Shown here in pieces: positions 15,998 through 22,767 of a stretch of DNA of 22,767 bases. Position numbers and translations under genes: made by a program. How positions within the stretch are numbered: position 1 is the stretch's first letter; every line of letters starts with the position of its first letter. Location of the stretch: NCBI GenBank assembly GCA_910578035.1, contig CAJTOB010000049.1, forward strand, positions 1 through 22,767. The letters are read 5' to 3'. Under the pieces are notes generated by a model. That model was given only the letters and a program-made list of their open reading frames with translations, made no database searches and was not told the origin of the DNA. The DNA comes from an uncultured Muribaculaceae bacterium. Its GTDB lineage: Bacteria; Bacteroidota; Bacteroidia; Bacteroidales; Muribaculaceae.

Positions 15998-16645
15998 ATG
16001 CGCTCTAAAATTCTCATCCTGTGTCTGCTGGCTGCGGTCTGCGCTACGACGGCAACCGCTCAGATAAAACCGACTTTCGGCGCACGTCTATCTATGGAAA
16101 TGACCGTGCCGGGAGGCGGCAGTTCTTACTACAAACCCGGCGCCGGTTTCTCGGCCGGAGGTGTTATGAAACTTCCGTTAACCCGTAACTTCTATTTCGA
16201 ACCGGGCTTGCTGTTTTACTATACGGCCATGAGTTCGAAAGACATCATTCCTTTCGATGACTTTTACTTTCAGAGCGCTGTCAAAGAATATGGAGTACGC
16301 CTCCCTATCAATTTCGGATACACATTCAACACCGGAAGCCTATGGACCATAGACATCTATACCGGTCCATGGATTAATTTCAACATAGACGCCTCACAGT
16401 CTCTCGACCCTAACTTCTCTGCTCCCGAGCCGGTTCCCGACAAAACCATAAATATGATGAAATACGGGTGGAAACGAGTAGATGCCATGTGGGGCTTCGG
16501 TCTTAGTTTCACTTTTTCCGAAAACTATCACATCGGTCTTAGCGGAGGCATAGGCTTCACACCATTGGCAAAATACGGCAACCGCGATAAAAAAATACGC
16601 ATACACCGCAATATAGTCGCAATCAGCCTCGGCTATAACTTCTGA
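15998..16645 (+). CDS. Outer-membrane beta-barrel protein (porin-family/PorT-like)
   Basis: A secreted protein of 215 residues. A Sec signal peptide at 1-21 (MRSKILILCLL then TTATAQ) has a probable cleavage after Ala21. The rest alternates short amphipathic beta strands and turns, such as FYFEPGLLFYY, YGVRLPINFGYTF and FGLSFTFSENYHIGLSGGIGF, and ends VAISLGYNF with the C-terminal aromatic typical of outer-membrane barrels. It fits the Bacteroidota outer-membrane beta-barrel family (PF13568-like). I chose the ATG at 15998 because the in-frame upstream stretch from 15920 would bury the signal peptide behind 26 unlikely residues. It is divergent from the kinase/regulator pair. Exact role unknown. 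Confidence 0.85.
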   Translation: MRSKILILCLLAAVCATTATAQIKPTFGARLSMEMTVPGGGSSYYKPGAGFSAGGVMKLPLTRNFYFEPGLLFYYTAMSSKDIIPFDDFYFQSAVKEYGVRLPINFGYTFNTGSLWTIDIYTGPWINFNIDASQSLDPNFSAPEPVPDKTINMMKYGWKRVDAMWGFGLSFTFSENYHIGLSGGIGFTPLAKYGNRDKKIRIHRNIVAISLGYNF

Positions 16646-16661
16646 TAGAGGGCAATACCTC

Positions 16662-17474
16662 TCATTTGTCCGATGAAAGCCACAATTGTATGCCATCGGG
16701 CACCGCGACATTATTGTCTCCCTCAATCTTGCCTTTTAGGAGAGACTGCACCGACTGCACATCGAAGGGATAGTTCGAAGCGACAAGAACATATCTGTGG
16801 GCATCTTCACCGAAAAACTCATAAGCGTCAATGAGGGTAGAACCTTTGCCAACAGTCACAAAAGGCTCGCCCTGAGAATAGCGGACATCAAAAAGCAATA
16901 TTGCCGGGCTGGTCGAGACATCGGCGATATTGACATAAAGAGCCTCCGGTCGCTCTGAGATTATTTCGTAAACATACGTGGAATCGGCATTATAGCTTCG
17001 CCGGAAAGAAACCGGGCATTCGGAGCTGTATTCCTCTGTCAGAATAGCGTTTGCCACAAGCTTTTCAAGCGATAGAGCTTTGTCGCCGTCGCCACGCACA
17101 ATCGAACCCTGTGGCCGCTGTGCGCCTCCGGCAGTGCCATCTTTGAGGCTACGCATTACTATACCTCCCGCATTTTTAACTATGGCGTCGGCATGTGCGC
17201 GAGCCTCTTTCAGAATAGACCTCACACTCATTTTTCCGGATTTGATTGAGCGGAAAATCCGCTTGGTTTCTTTGTCAAGAATCGACACTTGCGCTCCCTC
17301 CGGTATATCGAGAACGGTTTTCAGCACAATCTCCTCGCGCGGCTTGAGCGAGACATTCTCACCTTCTGCAATTCTGGTGATATTGCCTTTCACTTTAAAG
17401 ACAACATATGGAGCGGCCGGCATTGACAGCGAACACAAAACGACAAGAGCCAGAACGACAAGTATTTTCTTCAT
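16662..17474 (-). CDS. Secreted FecR-like hypothetical protein, partner of the CHASE2 gene
   Basis: A 270-residue protein with a clear signal peptide at about 1-20 (KKILVVLALVVLCSLSMPAA). The segment from 23 to about 75, with VVFKVKGNITRI, then LKPREEIVLKT and VSILDKETKR, resembles the small beta domain of FecR-like proteins, although the match is weak. A helical linker at about 80-105 precedes a second, unrecognised domain (about 150-265). The latter has beta-rich stretches such as ALYVNIADVS, AILLFDVRYSQGE and HRYVLVASNYPF, and loosely recalls DUF4384-like domains. It follows the CHASE2 gene by 30 nt on the same strand. FecR-like proteins encoded next to CHASE2 proteins are known in other phyla, which supports a sensing pair. 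Its end is 16 nt from the opposing beta-barrel gene. Confidence 0.75.
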   Translation of the reverse strand: MKKILVVLALVVLCSLSMPAAPYVVFKVKGNITRIAEGENVSLKPREEIVLKTVLDIPEGAQVSILDKETKRIFRSIKSGKMSVRSILKEARAHADAIVKNAGGIVMRSLKDGTAGGAQRPQGSIVRGDGDKALSLEKLVANAILTEEYSSECPVSFRRSYNADSTYVYEIISERPEALYVNIADVSTSPAILLFDVRYSQGEPFVTVGKGSTLIDAYEFFGEDAHRYVLVASNYPFDVQSVQSLLKGKIEGDNNVAVPDGIQLWLSSDK

Positions 17475-17504
17475 ATTCGGTTATGATAACATTTGTGTGT
17501 GCGG

Positions 17505-18608
17505 TTAAACTACATCGGTTTCTTGCGCAAATCTACGTCTGATGCTTCTGTAATACTTTATAAAGACATTTTTTGCCTTCATATAAATAAGCACAAGACC
17601 GCTTGTACCATTCCATAAATCGACAGCCAGCATTCCGGCTGCAACCATAAGCAAGGGCCGCGTAAAATTGATATTGACTCTGTATTTTATATAGAGAACC
17701 GACCCGAGCATTATAATAAATATCAGAAACAAGAACTGTATTATGCGCATCACACAATCGCCCCATTGCGGTTTCTTGAACCATCGTGTCATGGAAATAA
17801 AGATGTAGCAGAGAATTATGGCCAGCAGCCAGTCGGCCCAAGCCGGAAATTCGCTTATACGGTCTGCCGACAGCATTGTCGCAATCGAAGCCGCATGAAT
17901 CATCACGCCCGACATCGAATCGCTGATTGGCGTAGGATGAAAATCCGAAATATCGTTTACAGCCCCGACAAGGGCTATTTTCCCTTCTATAATCTCAGGG
18001 CGACTAAGGAGTTCCCCTGCCTGAATCACCTCGAATTCAATGCCTGCATACTCTATTTTCATAGTTTCAGGCATCTGAAGGCCTGGACGATACAGACTTG
18101 CAAGTTCGCCTGCAAATGTGCCTTCCGCGCGGCAGTCGCGAACGGTGCTTCTATATGATGCGGCTTCAAAATATACCGAGCCTTGTTTCAACCCTTGGCA
18201 GGAAGAATAGATATGCGCCGAAGTATCCGGAACGACCACATTCGGCAATTCCGATAAAACACCGACAAGCCTATCGTCGTCAGGCTGAGGATAGCCGAAT
18301 ATAATATCGACCCCGACGGCTGCAGGTGAGCATTCGGCAATGATTTCGAGTACGTCCGTTATATCTTCGCGGCTTAGCCCGTCGACAGATACGATGACAA
18401 CATCATCGTTGAGGGTCCTCACAGCTCTGTTGTCCGAAACAATCTGGTAGAAATCTGTCGGTGAGAAATCTGATGCCTTTTCAAGAGGTGCAAAGTAGCT
18501 CAGCGACGAAATATCATACACCAGAACCCACGAAACAACAAACGCAAGCAACACGATGCCAACATCGCGAAATATCTTTTTTACGAGTGGAGAGAGCTTG
18601 ACCGACAC
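17505..18608 (-). CDS. CHASE2-domain membrane protein without an output domain
   Basis: A 367-residue protein with one membrane segment at about 16-32, a periplasmic CHASE2 sensor at about 35-250, then three membrane segments at about 254-273, 286-307 and 314-340. Sensor features are VVIVSVDGLSRED near 68-80, AVGVDIIFGYPQPDD near 97-111, and the closing GKIALVGAVNDISDFHPTPIS followed by GVMIHAASIATML. CHASE2 proteins normally end in a cyclase, kinase or other signalling domain. Here only about 25 basic residues follow the last membrane helix (KYYRSIRRRFAQE). It must therefore act through a partner or as a structural membrane protein. It starts 5 nt after the ArgC-like gene and 30 nt ahead of the secreted protein gene. 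Confidence 0.88.
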   Translation of the reverse strand: MSVKLSPLVKKIFRDVGIVLLAFVVSWVLVYDISSLSYFAPLEKASDFSPTDFYQIVSDNRAVRTLNDDVVIVSVDGLSREDITDVLEIIAECSPAAVGVDIIFGYPQPDDDRLVGVLSELPNVVVPDTSAHIYSSCQGLKQGSVYFEAASYRSTVRDCRAEGTFAGELASLYRPGLQMPETMKIEYAGIEFEVIQAGELLSRPEIIEGKIALVGAVNDISDFHPTPISDSMSGVMIHAASIATMLSADRISEFPAWADWLLAIILCYIFISMTRWFKKPQWGDCVMRIIQFLFLIFIIMLGSVLYIKYRVNINFTRPLLMVAAGMLAVDLWNGTSGLVLIYMKAKNVFIKYYRSIRRRFAQETDVV

Positions 18609-18613
18609 AGCTT

Positions 18614-19510
18614 TCAGATTGAAAGTCCTGTCCGCTCATAAAGCCCGAACAGCAGATTCATAAGATGGACGGCGTTTCCTGTCACACCCCTCGTCATAGC
18701 ATCGATAGAGGCATAAATCGTCAGCATATCGTCCTGTTTCGATAGCCGTATAAGACATTTGTTGCTCCCGCGGAGGTCTTCGTCGAAAGGACCTTCACCC
18801 GACACTACATAGGTAAAATTATGATCCTCGTAAGTCTCATCATAAATACGTTCCAGCTCGTCTGCTGCGATGCTTGTGCGCAGGGTCGCTTTGAGGTCTA
18901 TGCGCTCATAAGTCGTCTCAGAGCCACATTCACACACAATAGGCTGCACAAATGAAGGCTGCACAAGCTCGAGCATGCGGTGAGCTTCCGCTGCAGCCTC
19001 GGCAAGTTCCGAAGAACCTCCGCCGATAGCAATATGCACATCCGAATCAAGCACACCGAATTTAGCAAGCGGAAACAAGGCAAGTTCTATCAGCATCGCT
19101 TCAGGCGTAGGGTTGACCGCGCATCGCGCACCGCGCACCAAAGCCTTGCGGTTATACTCCGGGAAACCATACACGAGTTCGCCGGAGGCTGCTGTAAGCG
19201 TCGGAGTCTTGCCGAGCACAATAAACTTGAAATCTTTGTCATCGGCATATTTGGCCCTGATTTCGTCTGTCAGATTTTCCTCGTCAATCACAAACAGCAC
19301 ATCGAGACCGTCGAGTTTAAGCACCCTTTCAAGAGTCAGCTCTGTCTCGCCGGCATATACAGGGTGAAGTTCGGCCAAAGGAGTGGCATTGCCCATAGGC
19401 GAAGCTACGGCACGCAAATCTACGTCGGGATGACGCAGCAAAAGACGCAGCAATTGTTTACGCACCGGGCTATTGACCTCCGCCGGGCCATATATACCAA
19501 CTTTTATCAT
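18614..19510 (-). CDS. ArgC-like protein lacking the catalytic cysteine
   Basis: A 298-residue homologue of N-acetyl-gamma-glutamyl-phosphate reductase. Homology is clear at the ends: MIKVGIYGPAEV and LLRLLLRHPDVDL at the start, VYGFPEYNRKAL at 113-124, LALFPLAKFGVL near 143-154, NKCLIRL near 250-256, and GVTGNAVHLMNLLFGLYERTGL at the C-terminus (in ArgC, GASGQAV and MNLMF). But the active site is not conserved. Where ArgC has NPGCY it has NPTPE at 133-137, so the nucleophilic cysteine is Pro136. The usual GYTG nucleotide-loop residues, the TGSTGAG segment and the active-site histidine region are also altered. Codon usage looks like its neighbours and the frame is intact, so it is not a decaying pseudogene. 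It probably does not do the ArgC reaction. Spacing to waaA and to CHASE2 is 7 and 5 nt. Confidence 0.85.
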   Translation of the reverse strand: MIKVGIYGPAEVNSPVRKQLLRLLLRHPDVDLRAVASPMGNATPLAELHPVYAGETELTLERVLKLDGLDVLFVIDEENLTDEIRAKYADDKDFKFIVLGKTPTLTAASGELVYGFPEYNRKALVRGARCAVNPTPEAMLIELALFPLAKFGVLDSDVHIAIGGGSSELAEAAAEAHRMLELVQPSFVQPIVCECGSETTYERIDLKATLRTSIAADELERIYDETYEDHNFTYVVSGEGPFDEDLRGSNKCLIRLSKQDDMLTIYASIDAMTRGVTGNAVHLMNLLFGLYERTGLSI

Positions 19511-19517
19511 AGTATCG

Positions 19518-20804
19518 TCATTTGATTTGAGGAAAGAGATCGGCCATTATTATGTCGCTGGCCCCAATATTGGCCGCAATGTAGTCTCCGGCGGCTTTAC
19601 CGGCCTTACTGCGCACTTTTTCGTCGAGCAAAGGCTCCATGGCAGAGGCAAATGCCCTGGCTGAGTCTATGCTGAAAGCTCCGCCACACGCAATGAGGTC
19701 GGAAGCCTCCTTGAATTTGGCATGGCGCGGACCGAAGACAACGGGTATGCCGTATGTCGCAGCCTCGTTGATATTGTGAATGCTTACTCCGAATCCGCCT
19801 CCGACATATGCCACATCGGCATATGCATAAAGACTGCTCAGAAGACCGAAACAGTCCACAATCAGATAACTGAGTTTGGCAGCGACTTTAGAGGCCTCTT
19901 CTGGAGAACGGTGATATATTTCTTTGAAATCCGAAAAAAGCATAGTCCGGCTTCCGCCAAGGCAACGGCGCATTTCTGCAAGCCGGTTTTTGTCGAACTC
20001 ATGCGGAGCTATGATAGCCTTCACCGCCGGGTGTGCTTTCAGCCACGGTATATACACAGCCTCGTCGCGGTCCCAGCTACTGCCGAACACCATCTTGAAG
20101 CCGTCTTTCTCGCCGGAAGAAAGAAAGCACTCTATTTCAGCTATCGCCTTGCGATTTTCGCGTATGGCAGTCACGCGGTCGAAACGTGTGTCGCCGGCCA
20201 CAGTCACATTTTCTACGCCTATGCCGGCAAGCAGACGCCGCGAACGCTCGTCCTGCACATAAAGGTGCTCGAAATTCCCGAGCATTTTACGGAACACACC
20301 ACCCCAAGGCTTGAAAAAGCGCTGGGTCGGACGAAAAATAGCCGAAATGATATATGTCGGGATTCCACGTTTTTTCAGCTTCTCGAGATAGTTGCCCCAA
20401 AACTCGTATTTCACGAATATTGCCATACGGGGACGCGCCGCATCAAGAAAAGCCTCGACATTCCCGGGAGTGTCAAACGGCAGATATACAACCGCCACAC
20501 GCGGATTGTAATCGCAGCGCACTTCATAGCCCGAAGGCGAAAAGAAGCTAAGCAGAATGCGTTTGGAAGAGTCTTTGGCAAGCAATGCATCTATTATCGG
20601 ACGTGCCTGTTCGAACTCGCCGAGCGAAGCCGCATGAAACCACACGTCAAAGCCTTCGGGAGCCAGATGCTCGCGGAATGTGCGGAGACGGGCTATGGTC
20701 TCTTTCTGCCCGCTGAGCATATGGCGCACCTTAGGGGAGCCTAACGACACAAGCCGCGCAGCCCCTCCGTAGATGGATATGCCTGCTGTGTAGAACGGAT
20801 TCAT
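19518..20804 (-). CDS. waaA: 3-deoxy-D-manno-octulosonic acid transferase
   Basis: Inner-membrane-associated glycosyltransferase (GT30) that attaches Kdo from CMP-Kdo to lipid A precursor. It is 428 residues, the usual length. An N-terminal anchor-like stretch is followed by WFHAASLGEFEQ with the catalytic-type Glu63, then FVKYEFWGNY, the EHLYVQDERS segment, and the donor-binding half with FGSSWDRDE, a central AYVGGGFGVSIHN and VVFGPRH. The ATG overlaps the gltX stop as ATGA, so the two are coupled. It shares a pathway with kdsC in this window. Confidence 0.95.
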   Translation of the reverse strand: MNPFYTAGISIYGGAARLVSLGSPKVRHMLSGQKETIARLRTFREHLAPEGFDVWFHAASLGEFEQARPIIDALLAKDSSKRILLSFFSPSGYEVRCDYNPRVAVVYLPFDTPGNVEAFLDAARPRMAIFVKYEFWGNYLEKLKKRGIPTYIISAIFRPTQRFFKPWGGVFRKMLGNFEHLYVQDERSRRLLAGIGVENVTVAGDTRFDRVTAIRENRKAIAEIECFLSSGEKDGFKMVFGSSWDRDEAVYIPWLKAHPAVKAIIAPHEFDKNRLAEMRRCLGGSRTMLFSDFKEIYHRSPEEASKVAAKLSYLIVDCFGLLSSLYAYADVAYVGGGFGVSIHNINEAATYGIPVVFGPRHAKFKEASDLIACGGAFSIDSARAFASAMEPLLDEKVRSKAGKAAGDYIAANIGASDIIMADLFPQIK

Positions 20805-22342
20805 TCCGCAGGAACGATTCGTTCTACAGCCGTACGGATACGTTTCACAGTCTCATCGCGACCGATAAGATCTGTGATATCAAACATATGCGGGCCCTTG
20901 CACTCGCCGACCACTGCCAGGCGGAATGCATTCATCACATTGCCCATATGATAGCCGTTGCCTTCAATCCAGGCCATGACCTCCGGTTCGAGAGCAGCAC
21001 TGTTGAAATCGGCTGTCTTTTCAAGAAGTTCTACAAGTTCGAGCATAATGCCGGGCATCTGCTCGCTCCAGCGCTTTTTGACAGCCTTGGGATCATACTC
21101 TGTCGGCGCTGCAAAGAAGAAACGTGCGTTATCCCAAAGGTCACCTACAAAATTTATACGGCTCTTCACCAGACCGACTGCAGAAGCAATGTATTCTTCT
21201 GAAAAATCACCGACATTCACACCATGAGCCTCAAGAACAGGCGTGAAGAGCTCGGCGAGAGCCTTATCGTCCATAGCCTGCAGATAGGTGTGATTAAACC
21301 ACTTGGCCTTGTCGAACGCGAACTTGGCGCCCGAACGAGAGCAATGTGCGAATGAGAATTTAGATATCAGCTCGTCGACACTCATCACTTCGGTGTCGTC
21401 GCCCGGGTTCCAGCCCAGCAGGGCAAGGAAGTTAACCACAGCTTCTGGCAGATAGCCGCTCTCACGGTAGCCGCGCGAAGTCTCGCCGCTCTTGGGGTCG
21501 CGCCACTCAAGGGGGAAAACGGGGAAACCGAGGCGGTCGCCGTCGCGCTTGCTGAGTTTGCCTTTTCCGTCGGGCTTGAGAAGAAGAGGAAGGTGCACGA
21601 ACTCGGGGGCGGTATCAGCCCAGCCGAAAGCCTCATAGAGAAGCACGTGCAAAGGAGCCGAAGGGAGCCACTCCTCGCCGCGGATTACATGCGACACCTT
21701 CATCAGATGATCGTCGACAATATTGGCGAGGTGATATGTAGGCAGGTCATCGGCGCTTTTATAGAGCACCTTGTCATCAAGAATATCGCTCTTGATTGTC
21801 ACGGCACCGCGAAGCAGGTCGTTGACAACGACATCGCGACCGGGCTCAATCTTGAAGCGGACCACATACTGTGCACCACTGTCCAGAAGAGCCTGCACCT
21901 CTTCAGCTGTCATGGCAAGTGAATTGCGCAGACCTCCGCGGGTAGAGGCGTCATACTGGAAATTAGGAATCTCGGCACGTTTGGCCTCAAGCTCGGCCGG
22001 GGTATCGAATGCTATATAGGCGCGGCCGTTGTCGAGCAGCATCTTGACATGCTCGCGATAGATATCGCGACGCTCGCTCTGCTTGTAGGGGCCGTAAGGG
22101 CCTCCTTCGCGCACGCCCTCATCGATGCCGATGCCGAGCCATGCCAGGGCTTCATTTATATAATCCTCTGCTCCCGGCACAAAGCGCTGGGAGTCGGTGT
22201 CTTCGATTCGCAGAATCATCTTTCCGCCATTCTGGCGGGCAAAGAGATAATTGTAAAGAGCGGTACGTACACCGCCGATATGAAGGGGGCCTGTAGGCGA
22301 CGGAGCGAAGCGCACTCGCACTTCCCGATTTTCTGTCGACAT
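20801..22342 (-). CDS. gltX: Glutamyl-tRNA synthetase
   Basis: Class I aminoacyl-tRNA synthetase of 513 residues that charges tRNA-Glu. The HIGH-type motif is PLHIGGVRT at 19-27 after RFAPSPTG, the ILRIEDTD segment follows, and the KMSKS-type loop is KLSKRDGD starting at K262. The C-terminal anticodon-binding region is complete to the stop. It is the first gene of a five-gene minus-strand operon, and its stop overlaps the waaA start by 4 nt. Whether it also charges tRNA-Gln cannot be decided here, since no glnS or gatCAB is in view. A good promoter lies 41 nt upstream. Confidence 0.97.
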   Translation of the reverse strand: MSTENREVRVRFAPSPTGPLHIGGVRTALYNYLFARQNGGKMILRIEDTDSQRFVPGAEDYINEALAWLGIGIDEGVREGGPYGPYKQSERRDIYREHVKMLLDNGRAYIAFDTPAELEAKRAEIPNFQYDASTRGGLRNSLAMTAEEVQALLDSGAQYVVRFKIEPGRDVVVNDLLRGAVTIKSDILDDKVLYKSADDLPTYHLANIVDDHLMKVSHVIRGEEWLPSAPLHVLLYEAFGWADTAPEFVHLPLLLKPDGKGKLSKRDGDRLGFPVFPLEWRDPKSGETSRGYRESGYLPEAVVNFLALLGWNPGDDTEVMSVDELISKFSFAHCSRSGAKFAFDKAKWFNHTYLQAMDDKALAELFTPVLEAHGVNVGDFSEEYIASAVGLVKSRINFVGDLWDNARFFFAAPTEYDPKAVKKRWSEQMPGIMLELVELLEKTADFNSAALEPEVMAWIEGNGYHMGNVMNAFRLAVVGECKGPHMFDITDLIGRDETVKRIRTAVERIVPAE

Positions 22343-22386
22343 TGCTTGAAATTAAGTCGTGGTTCGTATTGTATATAAATATTCCG

Positions 22387-22417
22387 CAAAATTACGAAAT
22401 TTCCACGTACATACAAA
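22387..22417 (-). promoter_or_regulatory. Promoter for the gltX-waaA operon
   Basis: On the minus strand TTTG at 22417-22414 and TAATTTTG (fits TAnnTTTG) at 22394-22387 are 19 bp apart, a full consensus match. Transcription would begin near 22383, giving a leader of about 41 nt to the gltX ATG at 22342. The -33 box lies only 2 bp from the SusD stop codon. Confidence 0.7.
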
Positions 22418-22421
22418 TTTC
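22396..22421. repeat. Inverted repeat between SusD gene end and gltX
   Basis: GAAATTT at 22396-22402 pairs with AAATTTC at 22415-22421 around a 12-base loop. The stem is entirely A/T except for one G-C pair and is not followed by a clear U-run, so it is a poor terminator. It lies across the -33 box and spacer of the gltX promoter and could be an operator, or chance. Confidence 0.35.
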
Positions 22422-22767
22422 ACCAGCCGGGGTTTTGCTCAAGATTCAGATTTCGCTCCATTTCGACCAAAGGAATAGGCCATAGTTCATGTCTTGACTG
22501 ATATGAGCGCGTGTACATGAGGTCGCCGAAAATATCGGTTGCGTCCTTTACTGAAGCCTCAAGCAAATTCCAGCGGCGAAGATCCCAGTAGCGCTGCCCC
22601 TCGCCGGCAAGCTCAAAAGCGCGCTCTCGCCGTATTCTTGCAGCCATATCGTCATATCCGCTCACCGCAAGCCACTCCGGTCCACTCTGCAGACATGGCA
22701 TGCCTGCTCGCTCTCTTAGAGGTTGTTTAATAACATATGTGAAAACACAGGTTGGTGTATTTTTGCT
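22420..22767 (-). CDS. RagB/SusD-family nutrient-uptake lipoprotein, C-terminal end only
   Basis: Partial gene, open to the window edge. SusD proteins are surface lipoproteins that bind glycans together with a SusC TonB-dependent channel and are usually 450-650 residues. Only about the last 100 residues are visible. Family features are LRERAGMP, then RRERAFELAGEGQRYWDLRRW, and the ending ELWPIPLVEMERNL with the terminal QNPGW. From 22420 to about 22719 the match is good. Beyond that the frame stays open but reads KNTPTCVFTYVIKQP, which does not look like the helix that precedes LRERAG in SusD. The gene may therefore be truncated by an insertion at about 22720. gltX follows on the same strand after 77 bp with its own promoter. 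Confidence 0.8.
   Translation of the reverse strand, partial: SKNTPTCVFTYVIKQPLRERAGMPCLQSGPEWLAVSGYDDMAARIRRERAFELAGEGQRYWDLRRWNLLEASVKDATDIFGDLMYTRSYQSRHELWPIPLVEMERNLNLEQNPGW
22720..22767. mobile_element. Possible end of an insertion sequence interrupting the SusD gene
   Basis: The last 48 bases are AT-rich compared with the gene next to them. The SusD protein match stops where they begin. They start with AGGTTGTTTAATAAC, which contains a near-palindrome and looks like the kind of terminal repeat seen on DDE-transposase insertion sequences in Bacteroidota. No transposase gene is in view and only one end would be present, so this is a low-confidence call; the family is not named. Confidence 0.25.

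Noticed and set aside
16647..16662. Hairpin AGAGG/CCTCT between the beta-barrel gene and the secreted-protein gene, as a bidirectional terminator
   Set aside because: A five-base-pair stem without a following T-run; it could stop either transcript but the evidence is too thin.
18614..19510. Naming the ArgC-like gene argC
   Set aside because: The catalytic cysteine and other active-site segments are missing, so the enzyme name would mislead.
19722..20744. Open frame of 340 codons antisense to waaA
   Set aside because: It is opposite a full-length WaaA with intact motifs; the translation is rich in Cys, His and Arg with no family resemblance, as expected for a shadow frame.

Overview
The window reads as chromosomal, gene-dense DNA from a member of the Bacteroidota, most likely order Bacteroidales. 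A family-level placement such as Muribaculaceae is only a guess from moderate G+C and gene content. Support for Bacteroidota comes from four things: several Bacteroidota-type promoters (TTTG about 19-21 bp upstream of TAnnTTTG), a RagB/SusD C-terminus at the right edge, a CCDC81-type HU domain fused to a SPOR domain, and long Bacteroidota-style LptF/G and CHASE2 proteins. No tRNA, rRNA, CRISPR array, prophage or complete mobile element is visible, and no stretch over 300 bp lacks a gene.

Layout. (1) 124-3716, plus strand: an LptF/LptG-family permease, the bifunctional riboflavin enzyme RibBA and a small hypothetical protein, packed as one operon behind a good promoter. (2) 7283-3704, minus strand: a membrane HU/SPOR protein with its own promoter, then a nitroreductase, a Rossmann/DUF2520 protein, the Kdo-8-phosphate phosphatase KdsC and a Maf nucleotide pyrophosphatase, the last four overlapping head to tail. 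(3) 7470-14074, plus strand: a complete glycine cleavage operon in the order lipoate ligase, gcvT, gcvH, gcvPA, gcvPB, dihydrolipoamide dehydrogenase. The promoters of blocks 2 and 3 lie back to back in a 186-bp gap. (4) 15847-14061, minus strand: a LytS-type histidine kinase overlapping a LytTR response regulator; divergent from it, at 15998-16645, is an outer-membrane beta-barrel protein. (5) 22342-16662, minus strand: gltX, waaA, an ArgC-like protein without the catalytic cysteine, a CHASE2 membrane protein without an output domain, and a secreted FecR-like protein, closely spaced as one operon behind a strong promoter. (6) 22420-22767: the C-terminal end of a SusD-family lipoprotein, whose match stops abruptly near 22719 at AT-rich sequence that may be the end of an insertion element.

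How the genes work together. The glycine cleavage block is self-contained: P-protein (two chains), H, T and L proteins plus the ligase that can load free lipoate onto GcvH. Several other genes serve the envelope: LptF/G (lipopolysaccharide transport), KdsC and WaaA (Kdo supply and attachment), the SPOR protein and the beta-barrel protein. The least explained part is the ArgC-like/CHASE2/FecR-like tail of the gltX-waaA operon, which is the best candidate here for an undescribed function.
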